From: Candidatus Woesearchaeota archaeon
GTDB taxonomy: Archaea > Nanobdellota > Nanobdellia > Woesearchaeales > ARS49
Reading direction: 5' to 3'
NCBI GenBank assembly: GCA_026394935.1
Contig: JAPLZR010000084.1
Span: 1-16,563 of the forward strand
Length of the DNA: 16,563 nt
Below, in pieces: positions 1-6,935 of the stretch. Numbering within the stretch: position 1 is the stretch's first letter; each line of letters opens with the position of its first letter. The notes under the pieces were generated by a model, which made no database searches, was not told the origin of the DNA, and saw only the letters and a program-made list of their open reading frames with translations. Made by a program: the position numbers and the translations under genes.

Positions 1-546
1 GTTTACGGTTTTCAGTGGCGTCATTTTGGCGCAAACTACTCTAATTTTGACGCGGATTATTCAAATCAGGGTGTTGACCAGTTGAAAATTGCTGTTGAAA
101 AACTTAAGAAGGATTCTTCTGACAGGCGTGTTATTGTTTCTGCCTGGAACCCGTTATGTATGCATCAGATGGCTTTGCCTCCTTGTCATTATTCTTTCCA
201 GTTGACTGTTATTGACGGCAAGCTTAACTTGTTGTGGAATCAGCGTTCTGTTGATACTATGCTTGGTTTGCCGTTTAATATTGCCAGTTATGGTTTGCTG
301 CTTCACTTGCTTTCTAAGGAGCTTGGCTTGAAGGAGGGTCGTTTGATTGGATTTTTGGCAGATACTCATGTTTATGTTAATCATCTTGATGGTGCTAAGG
401 AACAGTTGTCCCGTGATTTTTCAAAGTTTCCTCTTCCTAAGATTGTGACTGAGAATTTTAAGTCTATTTTTGAGTGGAAGGCTGAGGATACAAAGATCGT
501 CAATTATCAGAGTTATCCTTCAATCAAGTTTGAGATTGCTGTATGA
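1..546 (+). CDS. thyA: Thymidylate synthase (ThyA), 5'-truncated by window edge
   Basis: Converts dUMP to dTMP using 5,10-methylenetetrahydrofolate, releasing dihydrofolate; cytosolic. The frame is open from base 1, so the gene begins left of the window and about 181 C-terminal residues are visible. Family motifs in order are YGFQWRHFG, DRRVIVSAWNP, the catalytic loop LPPCHYSFQ (nucleophile Cys codon at 184-186), QRSVDTMLGLPFNIASYGLL and DTHVYVNHLDGAKEQLSR; the end ...IKFEIAV is a normal ThyA C-terminus. This is the classical folate-oxidising ThyA, not the flavin enzyme ThyX. Its stop overlaps the folA start in an ATGA, so the two were translationally coupled. ThyA makes dihydrofolate, so the DHFR gene next door is the expected partner. 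Confidence 0.96.
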   Translation, partial: VYGFQWRHFGANYSNFDADYSNQGVDQLKIAVEKLKKDSSDRRVIVSAWNPLCMHQMALPPCHYSFQLTVIDGKLNLLWNQRSVDTMLGLPFNIASYGLLLHLLSKELGLKEGRLIGFLADTHVYVNHLDGAKEQLSRDFSKFPLPKIVTENFKSIFEWKAEDTKIVNYQSYPSIKFEIAV

Positions 547-1005
547 TTGGTATAATCGCTGCTATGTGGCAGGGATAACAGGCTGCCTTGGCATTTGTCT
601 GATGATTTGAAGAATTTCAAGAAGCTTACTGTTGGAAATACTGTTATTATGGGCAGGAAGACTTTTGAAAGCATCGGCAGGCCTTTGCCTGAGCGTAATA
701 ACATTGTCATTTCTTCTTCAATGCCTCCCGCCGAAAACATTACTGTTGCAAAAACTATTGAGGAAGCCCTTCAAAAAGCTGAATCTTTTAGCAAGGAAAT
801 TTTTATTATCGGAGGTGCTTCTGTTTATGCTCAGTCTCTTCCTTTTGCTGACAGGTTGTATCTTTCCTTCATAAAAAAAGATTATGATGGTGATGTTTAT
901 TTTCCGGAGTTTGATATGGCTGAATGGAAAATTGAAAACAAGACCGATTATCCCGATTTTGAATTAGTGATCTTTGCAAGAAATGGAACATCTGAAAAAG
1001 TTTGA
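543..1005 (+). pseudogene. folA: Dihydrofolate reductase with an N-terminal frameshifting deletion
   Basis: DHFR reduces dihydrofolate to tetrahydrofolate with NADPH. The expected start is ATG 543, overlapping the thyA stop; it encodes MIGIIAAM, the usual first beta strand, but that frame stops at 576-578. The rest lies in the +1 frame: GRDNRLPWHLSDDLKNFKKLT from 568, then VIMGRKTFESIGRPLPERNNIVIS, EIFIIGGASVYAQ and a normal C-terminus ending at 1005. Compared with E. coli DHFR, only one base separates the two blocks where six codons (AVDRVI in E. coli) are expected, a net loss of 17 nt. No good start exists in the downstream frame: a TAA lies at 553-555 and the first start-like codon (TTG 595) falls after the conserved Trp and would drop strand A. 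It is either a recent pseudogene, a +1 frameshift product lacking the loop, or an assembly error. Confidence 0.85.
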
Positions 1006-2248
1006 TGGCGAAGTGTACGATGCGATGATGCAGGAGCTTGATAGGCAGCGGAATGTTATTGAGCTTATTGCTTCTGAGAATATTGTTAGCCGTGCTGTTT
1101 TGGAAGCTACCGGTAGCTGGTTGACCAACAAGTATAGTGAAGGCACCCCCAACAAGCGTTATTATGGCGGCAACCAGTTCATTGACATTACTGAGCAACT
1201 TGCCATTGACCGCGCTAAAAAATTATTCGGTGCTGAGCACGCGAATGTTCAGCCTCATTCCGGCAGTCAGGCTAATATGGCTGCTTATCTTGCTGTTTTA
1301 AAGCCTGGCGACGCGGTTTTGGGTATGGATTTGGCTCATGGCGGTCATCTTACTCATGGTTCTCCTGTTAATTTTTCTGGTAAATTGTTCAATTTCATTT
1401 CATATGGTGTTGATAAAGAAACTGAGACTGTCAATATGGAAAATGTTAGTGCTCTTGCTTTAAAGCACAAGCCTAAATTAATTCTTGCCGGCTTTTCTGC
1501 TTATCCTCGTTTTCTCGACTTCAAGAAATTTAAGGAAATTGCTGATTCTGTTAATGCTTATTTGATGGTTGATATGGCTCATGTTGCTGGTTTAATCGCA
1601 GCTAAACTTTATCCTGACCCTGTTCCGTATGCTGATATAGTCACGACAACCACTCACAAGACTTTGCGTGGTCCTCGTGGCGCAATGATTCTTTCAAAGA
1701 CTGTTGACCGTCTTAATCCTTCTGACAAAAAAAACATCGCTCAAAAAATTGATTCTGCTGTTTTTCCTGGTACGCAGGGTGGTCCTTTGGATCATGTTAT
1801 TTCTGCAAAGGCTGTTGCGTTTAAGGAAGCTCTCGAGCCTTCTTTCATAGATTATCAAAAGCAAGTTTTAAAGAATGCCCAGACCCTTGCTAAAGTTTTG
1901 AAAGACAACGGTTTCCGTTTGATTTCTGGCGGTACTGACAATCATTTGATATTGGTTGACGTCACCGCCAAAAACATTACTGGCAAGCAGGCTGAGCGCG
2001 CTTTGGATGAAGCTGGTATTTGCTGTAATAAGAATATGATTCCTTTTGATGTTCGTTCTCCTTTTGATCCTTCTGGTATTCGTTTGGGCACTCCTGCTGT
2101 TACTACGAGGGGTATGAGAGAGCAGGAAATGGAAAAAATCGGTGCTTGGATTTCAGAAGTTCTTAGTAATCCTGGCTCGCTGTCGCGTGTGCGTGAGCAA
2201 GTTTTGTCTCTTTGCGGGAAGTTTCCGATTTATCAAGGACTTCCATGA
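983..2248 (+). CDS. glyA: Serine hydroxymethyltransferase
   Basis: PLP enzyme converting serine plus tetrahydrofolate to glycine plus 5,10-methylenetetrahydrofolate, the cofactor ThyA uses. Start taken as ATG 983 (MEHLKKFDGEVYDAMMQ), which overlaps folA by 23 nt; a TTG at 974 would add three residues. At 421 residues it is the usual length. Seen in order: ELIASENIVS, YYGGNQFID, QPHSGSQANMAAYLAVL, MDLAHGGHLTHGSPVNFSG, LMVDMAHVAGLIA, the PLP lysine motif TTTTHKTLRGPRG (Lys226), FPGTQGGP, and the C-terminal FPIYQGLP. It is intact and lacks insertions. Third gene of the thyA-folA-glyA operon; its last 86 nt are antisense to the end of folC. Confidence 0.97.
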   Translation: MEHLKKFDGEVYDAMMQELDRQRNVIELIASENIVSRAVLEATGSWLTNKYSEGTPNKRYYGGNQFIDITEQLAIDRAKKLFGAEHANVQPHSGSQANMAAYLAVLKPGDAVLGMDLAHGGHLTHGSPVNFSGKLFNFISYGVDKETETVNMENVSALALKHKPKLILAGFSAYPRFLDFKKFKEIADSVNAYLMVDMAHVAGLIAAKLYPDPVPYADIVTTTTHKTLRGPRGAMILSKTVDRLNPSDKKNIAQKIDSAVFPGTQGGPLDHVISAKAVAFKEALEPSFIDYQKQVLKNAQTLAKVLKDNGFRLISGGTDNHLILVDVTAKNITGKQAERALDEAGICCNKNMIPFDVRSPFDPSGIRLGTPAVTTRGMREQEMEKIGAWISEVLSNPGSLSRVREQVLSLCGKFPIYQGLP

Positions 2249-3353
2249 TTTTGCCTGTCAGATAACAGCTTCCTGTTATGAAGATTAAATCGTCTTCTTT
2301 CGCGATATTTTTGGCAAATCTTAGTGCTTCTTCTGGCTCTTCTATTATTGCGCACGGTCCGTCGTATGCTAGTTTTGCCGGGTCTAATGCTCTGTCTATT
2401 GGCGGTTTTGTTAATATCAAAAAGTCTGGTTTCGGCAGTGCTTTTATCATTTTTTTGTAGTCTTTGTCTTCCAGGACTCCGAATATTACGATTAGTTTTC
2501 TTTTTGGCAGTGATTTTACATACGGTGCTGTTGTCTTTATTGCTGTCAGATTGTGTGCGCAGTCCACGAGTAATTTTTTTTCCAAATATTCCATTCTTCC
2601 TGGCCATTTCGTGTGTGCTATTCCTTCCTCTATGGTTTCATCTTCAATTTCCAGTATTTTGCAGGCTTCGTATGCTATTCCTGCGTTTGTTTTTTGATAT
2701 GGTCCTCGTAGTCCAACTATTCCTGTGTATGGCGGTGCAGCTACCAGCTTGTTTTTCTTACAGGCTTCTTTTATCCATGGCAGTCCTGCGTTGTTATGGC
2801 ACGTGACTGTGATGCTTTTTTCTTTGATTATTCCTGTTTTTTCTTTTGTTATTTCTTCTATCGTGTTTCCGAGTATGTGCATATGGTCGTATCCTATGCT
2901 TGTCAGTACTGCTATTTCCGCATCGCAGACAGTTGTCGGGTCGTGTTTGCCTCCCATTCCTGCTTCGAGTACTGCAATGTCGACTTTTTTTCTTGAGAAG
3001 TATAGTATTGCTATTATTGTGCAGAATTCAAAGAATTTTAATTGTATTCCGAGGCTTTTTACTTCTTTTATCAGCGCCAGCAGTTCTTCGTCTTTTATTT
3101 GCTGTCCGTTTATTTGTATTCTTTCGTTGAACCTGACGAGGTGTGGCGAGGTGAACAAGCCGGCTTTTTTGCCTGCTCTTCTTAGAACTTCTGCAATCAT
3201 TGCAGCAGTGCTTCCTTTTCCGTTCGTGCCTGTTATTTGTATTACTCTTAGTTTTTTGTGCGGGTTGTCCAGTCTTGCAAGAGCTTCAGTTATGTAGTCC
3301 AGTCCTTTTTCTCCGAATCTTGTTAGTTTGTACAGCCAGTCTAGTTCTGTCAT
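2163..3353 (-). CDS. folC: Folylpolyglutamate synthase / Mur-ligase family protein
   Basis: ATP-dependent ligase adding glutamates to folates, which retains them in the cell; bacterial homologues may also make dihydrofolate. The Mur-ligase P-loop ITGTNGKGST is at residues 40-49, followed by GLFTSPHLVRFNERI, the metal/ATP motif AVLEAGMGGKHDPT, LTSIGYDHMHILGNTIEEITKEKTGII, a shortened middle region, WPGRMEY and the C-terminal domain with LLVDCAHN, IFGVLEDKD and FITGSCYLTG. About 396 residues is slightly short for the family. ATG 3353 overlaps the RIO1 kinase stop by ATGA, so the gene is second in that operon. The C-terminal tail (about 25 residues after GKIMEVL) is read antisense to the glyA end and is probably non-conserved. 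Archaeal MurC/MurT-like relatives exist, but FolC fits the neighbourhood. Confidence 0.9.
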   Translation of the reverse strand: MTELDWLYKLTRFGEKGLDYITEALARLDNPHKKLRVIQITGTNGKGSTAAMIAEVLRRAGKKAGLFTSPHLVRFNERIQINGQQIKDEELLALIKEVKSLGIQLKFFEFCTIIAILYFSRKKVDIAVLEAGMGGKHDPTTVCDAEIAVLTSIGYDHMHILGNTIEEITKEKTGIIKEKSITVTCHNNAGLPWIKEACKKNKLVAAPPYTGIVGLRGPYQKTNAGIAYEACKILEIEDETIEEGIAHTKWPGRMEYLEKKLLVDCAHNLTAIKTTAPYVKSLPKRKLIVIFGVLEDKDYKKMIKALPKPDFLILTKPPIDRALDPAKLAYDGPCAIIEEPEEALRFAKNIAKEDDLIFITGSCYLTGKIMEVLDKSETSRKETKLAHAHATASQDY

Positions 3354-4060
3354 TTTGTTATTTTTTTGAGAACTTGTTCCTCTTCAGCTTTTACCCCCCA
3401 TTTTCTGAAGAGTTCGCATATGTTGTGCACGTCTCTGTTCAGGTATGCTTGTGCGTTTGGGTCGTCTAATGGTGTTGTTTGTGACATGTCTATGATTACT
3501 GGTTTCTGATTATAATTCAGAATATTAAATCCGCTTAAATCTGCGTGTATTAGTCCTGCTTTGTACAATCTTCTCATCTGTTCAACCACTTCTTTGAAGA
3601 ATTCTTCTGGTTTTTCTGGTTTGTCTTTTTTTAATTTTTGTGCTGCTTGTTCGTTTCCTATGAATTCCATTATGAGTATGTTGGACAGTACAGTGTATGG
3701 TGTTGGCACTCTTACTTCTGCTTCTCTTGCTTTCAGCAAGTTTCTGTATTCTCTGTGCGCCCATGCGAATATTACGTCTCTTCTGTTGTTTGTTAGTCCT
3801 GTGTATCTTGGGTCTGCTTTGATGTAGTCGTACATCCTGTTGAAGTCGCAGGTTTGCAGTCTGTATATTTTGACTATTCTGATTTCTCCGTCTTTTTTTG
3901 CTGTGAAAATGTGTGCTTCTTTGCCTGAGCTTAGCGGGCTGTGCAGTCCGTCTATGTATCCTTGGCTTATGAGTTTGAACAGATTCTTTTCAGTGAATAA
4001 GTCAAACACGTGTTTTAGTGTTTTGTAGTCTTCTCTTTGTTTTGTTCCCATTCTTGGCAT
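3350..4060 (-). CDS. rio1: RIO1-type serine/threonine protein kinase
   Basis: Atypical kinase/ATPase that in archaea and eukaryotes acts in late maturation of the small ribosomal subunit. The 236 residues match the RIO1 family: N-terminal helical part, the nucleotide loop SSGKEAHIF (residues 44-52), catalytic lysine in IVKIYR (Lys64), REYRNL, PTPYTVLSNILIMEFIG, the catalytic loop HADLSGFNIL (Asp174, Asn179) and the metal-binding IIDMSQ (Asp191), then LNRDVHNI. All key residues are present and the usual activation segment is lacking, as is normal for RIO kinases. ATG 4060 is preferred over the internal Met4 because a TATA box is centred 26.5 nt upstream, giving a leaderless mRNA. First gene of the rio1-folC operon. 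Confidence 0.95.
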   Translation of the reverse strand: MPRMGTKQREDYKTLKHVFDLFTEKNLFKLISQGYIDGLHSPLSSGKEAHIFTAKKDGEIRIVKIYRLQTCDFNRMYDYIKADPRYTGLTNNRRDVIFAWAHREYRNLLKAREAEVRVPTPYTVLSNILIMEFIGNEQAAQKLKKDKPEKPEEFFKEVVEQMRRLYKAGLIHADLSGFNILNYNQKPVIIDMSQTTPLDDPNAQAYLNRDVHNICELFRKWGVKAEEEQVLKKITK

Positions 4061-4082
4061 GTGTTTTGTAGAATCGAGTCAT

Positions 4083-4090
4083 TTTATAAA
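4083..4090 (-). promoter_or_regulatory. TATA box for rio1-folC
   Basis: The palindromic octamer TTTATAAA is centred 26.5 nt before the rio1 ATG, which places transcription initiation at or next to the start codon (leaderless). Confidence 0.75.
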
Positions 4091-4103
4091 CTTGCCCAAA
4101 AAC

Positions 4104-4111
4104 TTTTTAAA
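4104..4111 (+). promoter_or_regulatory. TATA box for dnaG
   Basis: TTTTTAAA in the divergent rio1/dnaG intergenic region. With the spacing seen at neighbouring promoters (about 26.5 nt), transcription would begin near 4134, roughly 100 nt before the dnaG ATG. No other good TATA lies nearer to the ATG. Confidence 0.6.
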
Positions 4112-4133
4112 CCCCAAATCCCTCACAGTTCTT

Positions 4134-4233
4134 CATAAGAAAAGGTCACAATTACGGCCCTTCACGAGAGTACCCAGTAGAGCTGTCGGCTTTGCCAAGC
4201 TATGACCCGTGGGGGTTAGTGTGGGAAAATAAA
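4134..4233 (+). other. Predicted structured 5' leader of dnaG
   Basis: About 100 nt lie between the predicted transcription start and the dnaG ATG. The outer arms GGTCA (4144-4148) and TGACC (4203-4207) can pair. Inside, AGCT (4181-4184) pairs with AGCT (4198-4201) around a GGC-TTT-GCC hairpin, and ACCC (4172-4175) could pair with the GGGT in 4211-4216. I do not recognise it as a known riboswitch or small RNA, and it lacks C/D or H/ACA boxes that I can see. Structure was read by eye only. Confidence 0.4.
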
Positions 4234-5481
4234 ATGGGAAAAATCAGTCCGGTATCATCAAAATACATTATTAATTCAACGATTGAGATTGAAGGTGTTG
4301 TTGATAGGCCTGACGTTATTGGCGCTATTTTTGGTCAGACAGAAGGGTTGTTAGGCGAAGATTTGGAGCTTAGAGAGCTTCAGCGTTCTGGCAGGATTGG
4401 CCGTATTGAGGTTAATATTGACACTAAGGGTGGCAAGAGTATTGGCAGTATCATTATTCCGAGCTCGTTGGACAAGGCAGAGACTGCTATTGTTGCTGCT
4501 GCTTTGGAAATCATTCAGCGTATTGGTCCTTGTAATGCTAAAGTCAAGGTTCAGAATATTGAGGACGTTCGTGTCAGCAAGCGTAGCTTTGTTATTGAAA
4601 GGGCTAAGCAGTTGCTCAAGCAGTTGATGGACCAGGTAATGCCTGACAGCACTGAGATTGCAGAGGAGGTTGCATACTCTGTCCGTGTTATGGAGATTTG
4701 CGAGTATGGCAAAGATCGTCTTCCTGCAGGTCCTTCTATTGATGACTCTGATGAGATTATTGTTGTTGAAGGCCGTGCAGATGTTCTTAACTTGCTTAAG
4801 CACGGTTTCAAGAACGTTATTGCTATGAATGGTACTTCTGTGCCTCAGACAGTTATTGAGTTGTCTCATCGCAAGGATTTGGTCGTGTTTGTTGATGGTG
4901 ACCGTGGCGGTAATCTCATCATTCGTGATTTGTTGAACGTGGCAGAGATTGATTTTGTCACGTGTGCTCCTGATGGTAAGGAAGTTGAGGAGCTTGCAAA
5001 GAAGGAGATTCATAAGGCGTTGCGTAGCAGGATTACTGCTGAGCAGGCAAAGCTTGAATTGTCAAACATTGACACTTCCCAGTCTATCAGGAAGCCTGTT
5101 ATTACAAGGCCGCCTATGCCTGCTTCGGTTCCTTCTCGTCCGATGCCTGTTATGCCGGCTCCTGTGGCTCGTTCAAAGCCTGTTTTGCGTGATGAAGAGC
5201 GCAGGCGTCTTGGAGAGATGCTTGAAGGACTGATTGGCACTCGTGGCGCTTATGTGCTTGACGAGAAGTTGAGTGTTCTTGGCAAGGTTCCTTTTGCAGA
5301 GCTTAACAGCACTTTGAAGTCTTTGAATGCAGGCGTTTACGCTGTAGTGTTTGATGGTGTTGTTGATTCTGCGCTTGTCGAGGTTGCAGATAAGACTTCC
5401 ATTAAGCACATTGTTGCAATGGACTCTAAGGTTGATCCTGCTTCCTGCAGGTTGAACATTGTGACTGCCGCAATGCTGTAA
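4234..5481 (+). CDS. dnaG: Archaeal DnaG-type primase (TOPRIM domain)
   Basis: Archaeal DnaG homologue; in studied archaea it has primase activity and is also a core part of the RNA exosome, aiding poly(A)-rich RNA degradation. Start set at ATG 4234 (MGKISPVSSKYIINSTIEIEG), matching the family N-terminus; the frame is open further up to a TTG at 4192 but that adds non-conserved residues. Conserved N-terminal block DRPDVIGAIFGQTEGLLGEDLELR; TOPRIM domain from about residue 173 with acidic Glu179 in VVEGRADVL and the pair Asp221/Asp223 in VFVDGDRGG; then NVAEIDFVTCAPDGKEVEEL. A proline-rich linker (about residues 285-312) leads to a C-terminal globular domain. The 416 residues are normal length and all catalytic acids are present. 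Divergent from rio1. Confidence 0.96.
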   Translation: MGKISPVSSKYIINSTIEIEGVVDRPDVIGAIFGQTEGLLGEDLELRELQRSGRIGRIEVNIDTKGGKSIGSIIIPSSLDKAETAIVAAALEIIQRIGPCNAKVKVQNIEDVRVSKRSFVIERAKQLLKQLMDQVMPDSTEIAEEVAYSVRVMEICEYGKDRLPAGPSIDDSDEIIVVEGRADVLNLLKHGFKNVIAMNGTSVPQTVIELSHRKDLVVFVDGDRGGNLIIRDLLNVAEIDFVTCAPDGKEVEELAKKEIHKALRSRITAEQAKLELSNIDTSQSIRKPVITRPPMPASVPSRPMPVMPAPVARSKPVLRDEERRRLGEMLEGLIGTRGAYVLDEKLSVLGKVPFAELNSTLKSLNAGVYAVVFDGVVDSALVEVADKTSIKHIVAMDSKVDPASCRLNIVTAAML

Positions 5482-5486
5482 ACCTT

Positions 5487-5494
5487 TTTATACT
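5487..5494 (+). promoter_or_regulatory. TATA box for the HerA-like gene
   Basis: A T-rich TTTATACT element lies in the 37-nt gap after dnaG, centred 28.5 nt before ATG 5519. It predicts a leader of two or three bases at most, so the ATPase gene has its own promoter as well as possible read-through from dnaG. Confidence 0.55.
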
Positions 5495-5518
5495 TCTTTT
5501 TTTCTTGTTAGTTAAAAG

Positions 5519-6847
5519 ATGGTGTTTGAAGTTATTCTTGGACGCGAGCAGAAGGATCAGGAGAAGTATGGTACTTCTGGCGCTGTTTTTATTGGAAAGC
5601 ATTATGTTAAGATGGGTGCTGTTACTGCTCTTTCCCAGCCTGTTTTTCTCGACTTGAATAAGGCTCACGTTGTTTTCGTTTGTGGCAAGCGTGGTTCTGG
5701 CAAGTCTTATTGTATGGGTGTTATTGCTGAGGGTATTGCTTCTCTTCCTGATGAGATGCGTAATCGTTTGTCGGTTATTATTTTTGATACTATGGGTATT
5801 TATTGGACTATGAAGTATCCTAATCACAGGGATGAACCTTTGCTCAAGGAGTGGGGCTTTGAGGGCAGGGGCATTGATGTTAAAATTTACACTCCTTTTG
5901 GTTTTTTCAAGAAGTGGAAGGAGGAGGGTATTCCTGCTGATGTTCCTTTTGCTTTGAATCCTGCTGAATTGTCTCCTGAGGATTGGAATTTGACTTTTGA
6001 ACTGCAGTCAACTGACCCTATTGCTGTTTTTATTGAGCGTTTGATTCTTGAGCTGAAGAAGTCCGGCAGACAGTATGATATTCCTGATATTGTTCAGGCT
6101 ATCGAGGAGGATAAGAGTGAGGAAATTCATGTCAGGCAGGCTGCAAAGAATCGTTTTGTGGCGGTTGAGGAGTGGGGTGTTTTTTCTCCGAAAGCAACTC
6201 CTGTTAAGGATCTTGCTAAGGCTGGTCAGATTTCGATTCTTGATTTGAGTGCTTATGCTGTTATGCCTAATGGCTGGCGTATTAAGCATCTTGTTATGGG
6301 TCTTGTTTGTATGAAATTGTTTATTGAGCGTATGAAGGCGAGGAAGGATGAGGAGTATGCTGCTGTTCATGAGGCTATTCATTATCTTGTTGAGGAGCAT
6401 GATGAGCCTAAGGAGTCTGAGATGCCTATTTGTTGGCTTCTTATTGATGAGGCTCATGAGTTTATGCCGAGTGTTGGAAAGACTTCCAGTTCTGATGCTT
6501 TGATTACTTTGTTAAGAGAGGGTCGTCAGCCCGGTATTGCTCTCGTTCTTGCTACCCAGCAGCCTGGCAAGATTCATACTGATGCTATGACTCAGTCTGA
6601 CATTATTTTGGCGCACAGATTGACGGCAAAAATTGACACTGATGCTCTTGGTTCTTTGCTTCAGAGCTATTTGAGGAGCGGTCTTGATAAGGAGCTTGAT
6701 GATTTGCCTCGTGTTGCTGGTGCTTGTATTGCTCTTGATGATGTTAATGAGCGTATGTATCCTATGCGTATTCGTCCGAGATTTAGCTGGCATGGTGGCG
6801 GAGCTCCTGGTGTTATAAAAGAGAAGAAGGAAGCTTTTAAGTTCTAA
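5519..6847 (+). CDS. HerA/VirB4-like P-loop ATPase
   Basis: Hexameric-translocase-type ATPase of the HerA-FtsK superfamily. A short N-terminal beta segment (ILGREQKDQEKYGTSGAVFIG, at the domain edge) precedes Walker A GKRGSGKS (Lys62), a DTMGIYWTMKYPN segment, an inserted helical region, Walker B CWLLIDEAHEF (Asp310, Glu311), then LLREGRQPGIALVLATQQPGKI with the sensor Gln, and C-terminal LAHRLTAKIDTDAL with a likely arginine finger. 442 residues. HerA proper works with NurA in DNA end resection, but no nurA is in view and the N-terminal HAS barrel is not obvious, so this may be one of the paralogous archaeal HerA-like ATPases of unknown role. Start ATG 5519 fits the nearby TATA box. Stop TAA at 6845-6847 lies in a stem described separately. 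Confidence 0.88.
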   Translation: MVFEVILGREQKDQEKYGTSGAVFIGKHYVKMGAVTALSQPVFLDLNKAHVVFVCGKRGSGKSYCMGVIAEGIASLPDEMRNRLSVIIFDTMGIYWTMKYPNHRDEPLLKEWGFEGRGIDVKIYTPFGFFKKWKEEGIPADVPFALNPAELSPEDWNLTFELQSTDPIAVFIERLILELKKSGRQYDIPDIVQAIEEDKSEEIHVRQAAKNRFVAVEEWGVFSPKATPVKDLAKAGQISILDLSAYAVMPNGWRIKHLVMGLVCMKLFIERMKARKDEEYAAVHEAIHYLVEEHDEPKESEMPICWLLIDEAHEFMPSVGKTSSSDALITLLREGRQPGIALVLATQQPGKIHTDAMTQSDIILAHRLTAKIDTDALGSLLQSYLRSGLDKELDDLPRVAGACIALDDVNERMYPMRIRPRFSWHGGGAPGVIKEKKEAFKF

Positions 6848-6885
6848 CCGCCGGGGTCTAAGGGGAGTGGCGGTTGAGCTCCCCT
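6846..6885 (+). other. Two interleaved 7-bp inverted repeats (possible pseudoknot or hairpin switch)
   Basis: AACCGCC (6846-6852) pairs perfectly with GGCGGTT (6869-6875), and AGGGGAG (6861-6867) pairs perfectly with CTCCCCT (6879-6885). The stems interleave in H-type pseudoknot order with loops of 8, 1 and 3 nt; otherwise they are mutually exclusive hairpins. The first stem overlaps the stop codon of the HerA-like gene. No U-tract follows on the plus strand, so it is not an ordinary intrinsic terminator. Confidence 0.6.
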
Positions 6886-6911
6886 GGAATAAATTGCGAA
6901 GCCTAAAATTT

Positions 6912-6934
6912 AGAAATAGAAAAAATAAAAAAAA
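6912..6934 (-). terminator. U-rich transcription terminator for the lipoprotein operon
   Basis: Read on the minus strand, runs of T (eight, then six) follow immediately after the lipoprotein stop codon (6936-6938). Archaeal RNA polymerase terminates at such oligo-T tracts. Confidence 0.55.
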
Positions 6935-6935
6935 T

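Noticed and set aside
2324..3469. Long plus-strand open frames rich in Leu, Phe, Cys and Ser
   Set aside because: They are antisense shadows of folC and rio1, produced by the T-rich non-coding strand; no start signals or family motifs.
4144..4208. A degenerate tRNA in the dnaG leader (arms GGTCA/TGACC)
   Set aside because: No T-loop sequence, no anticodon arm of proper size and no 3' acceptor context.
4351..5013. 220-codon minus-strand frame inside dnaG
   Set aside because: Composition rich in Asn, Thr and Leu without motifs; mirrors the codon bias of dnaG on the other strand.
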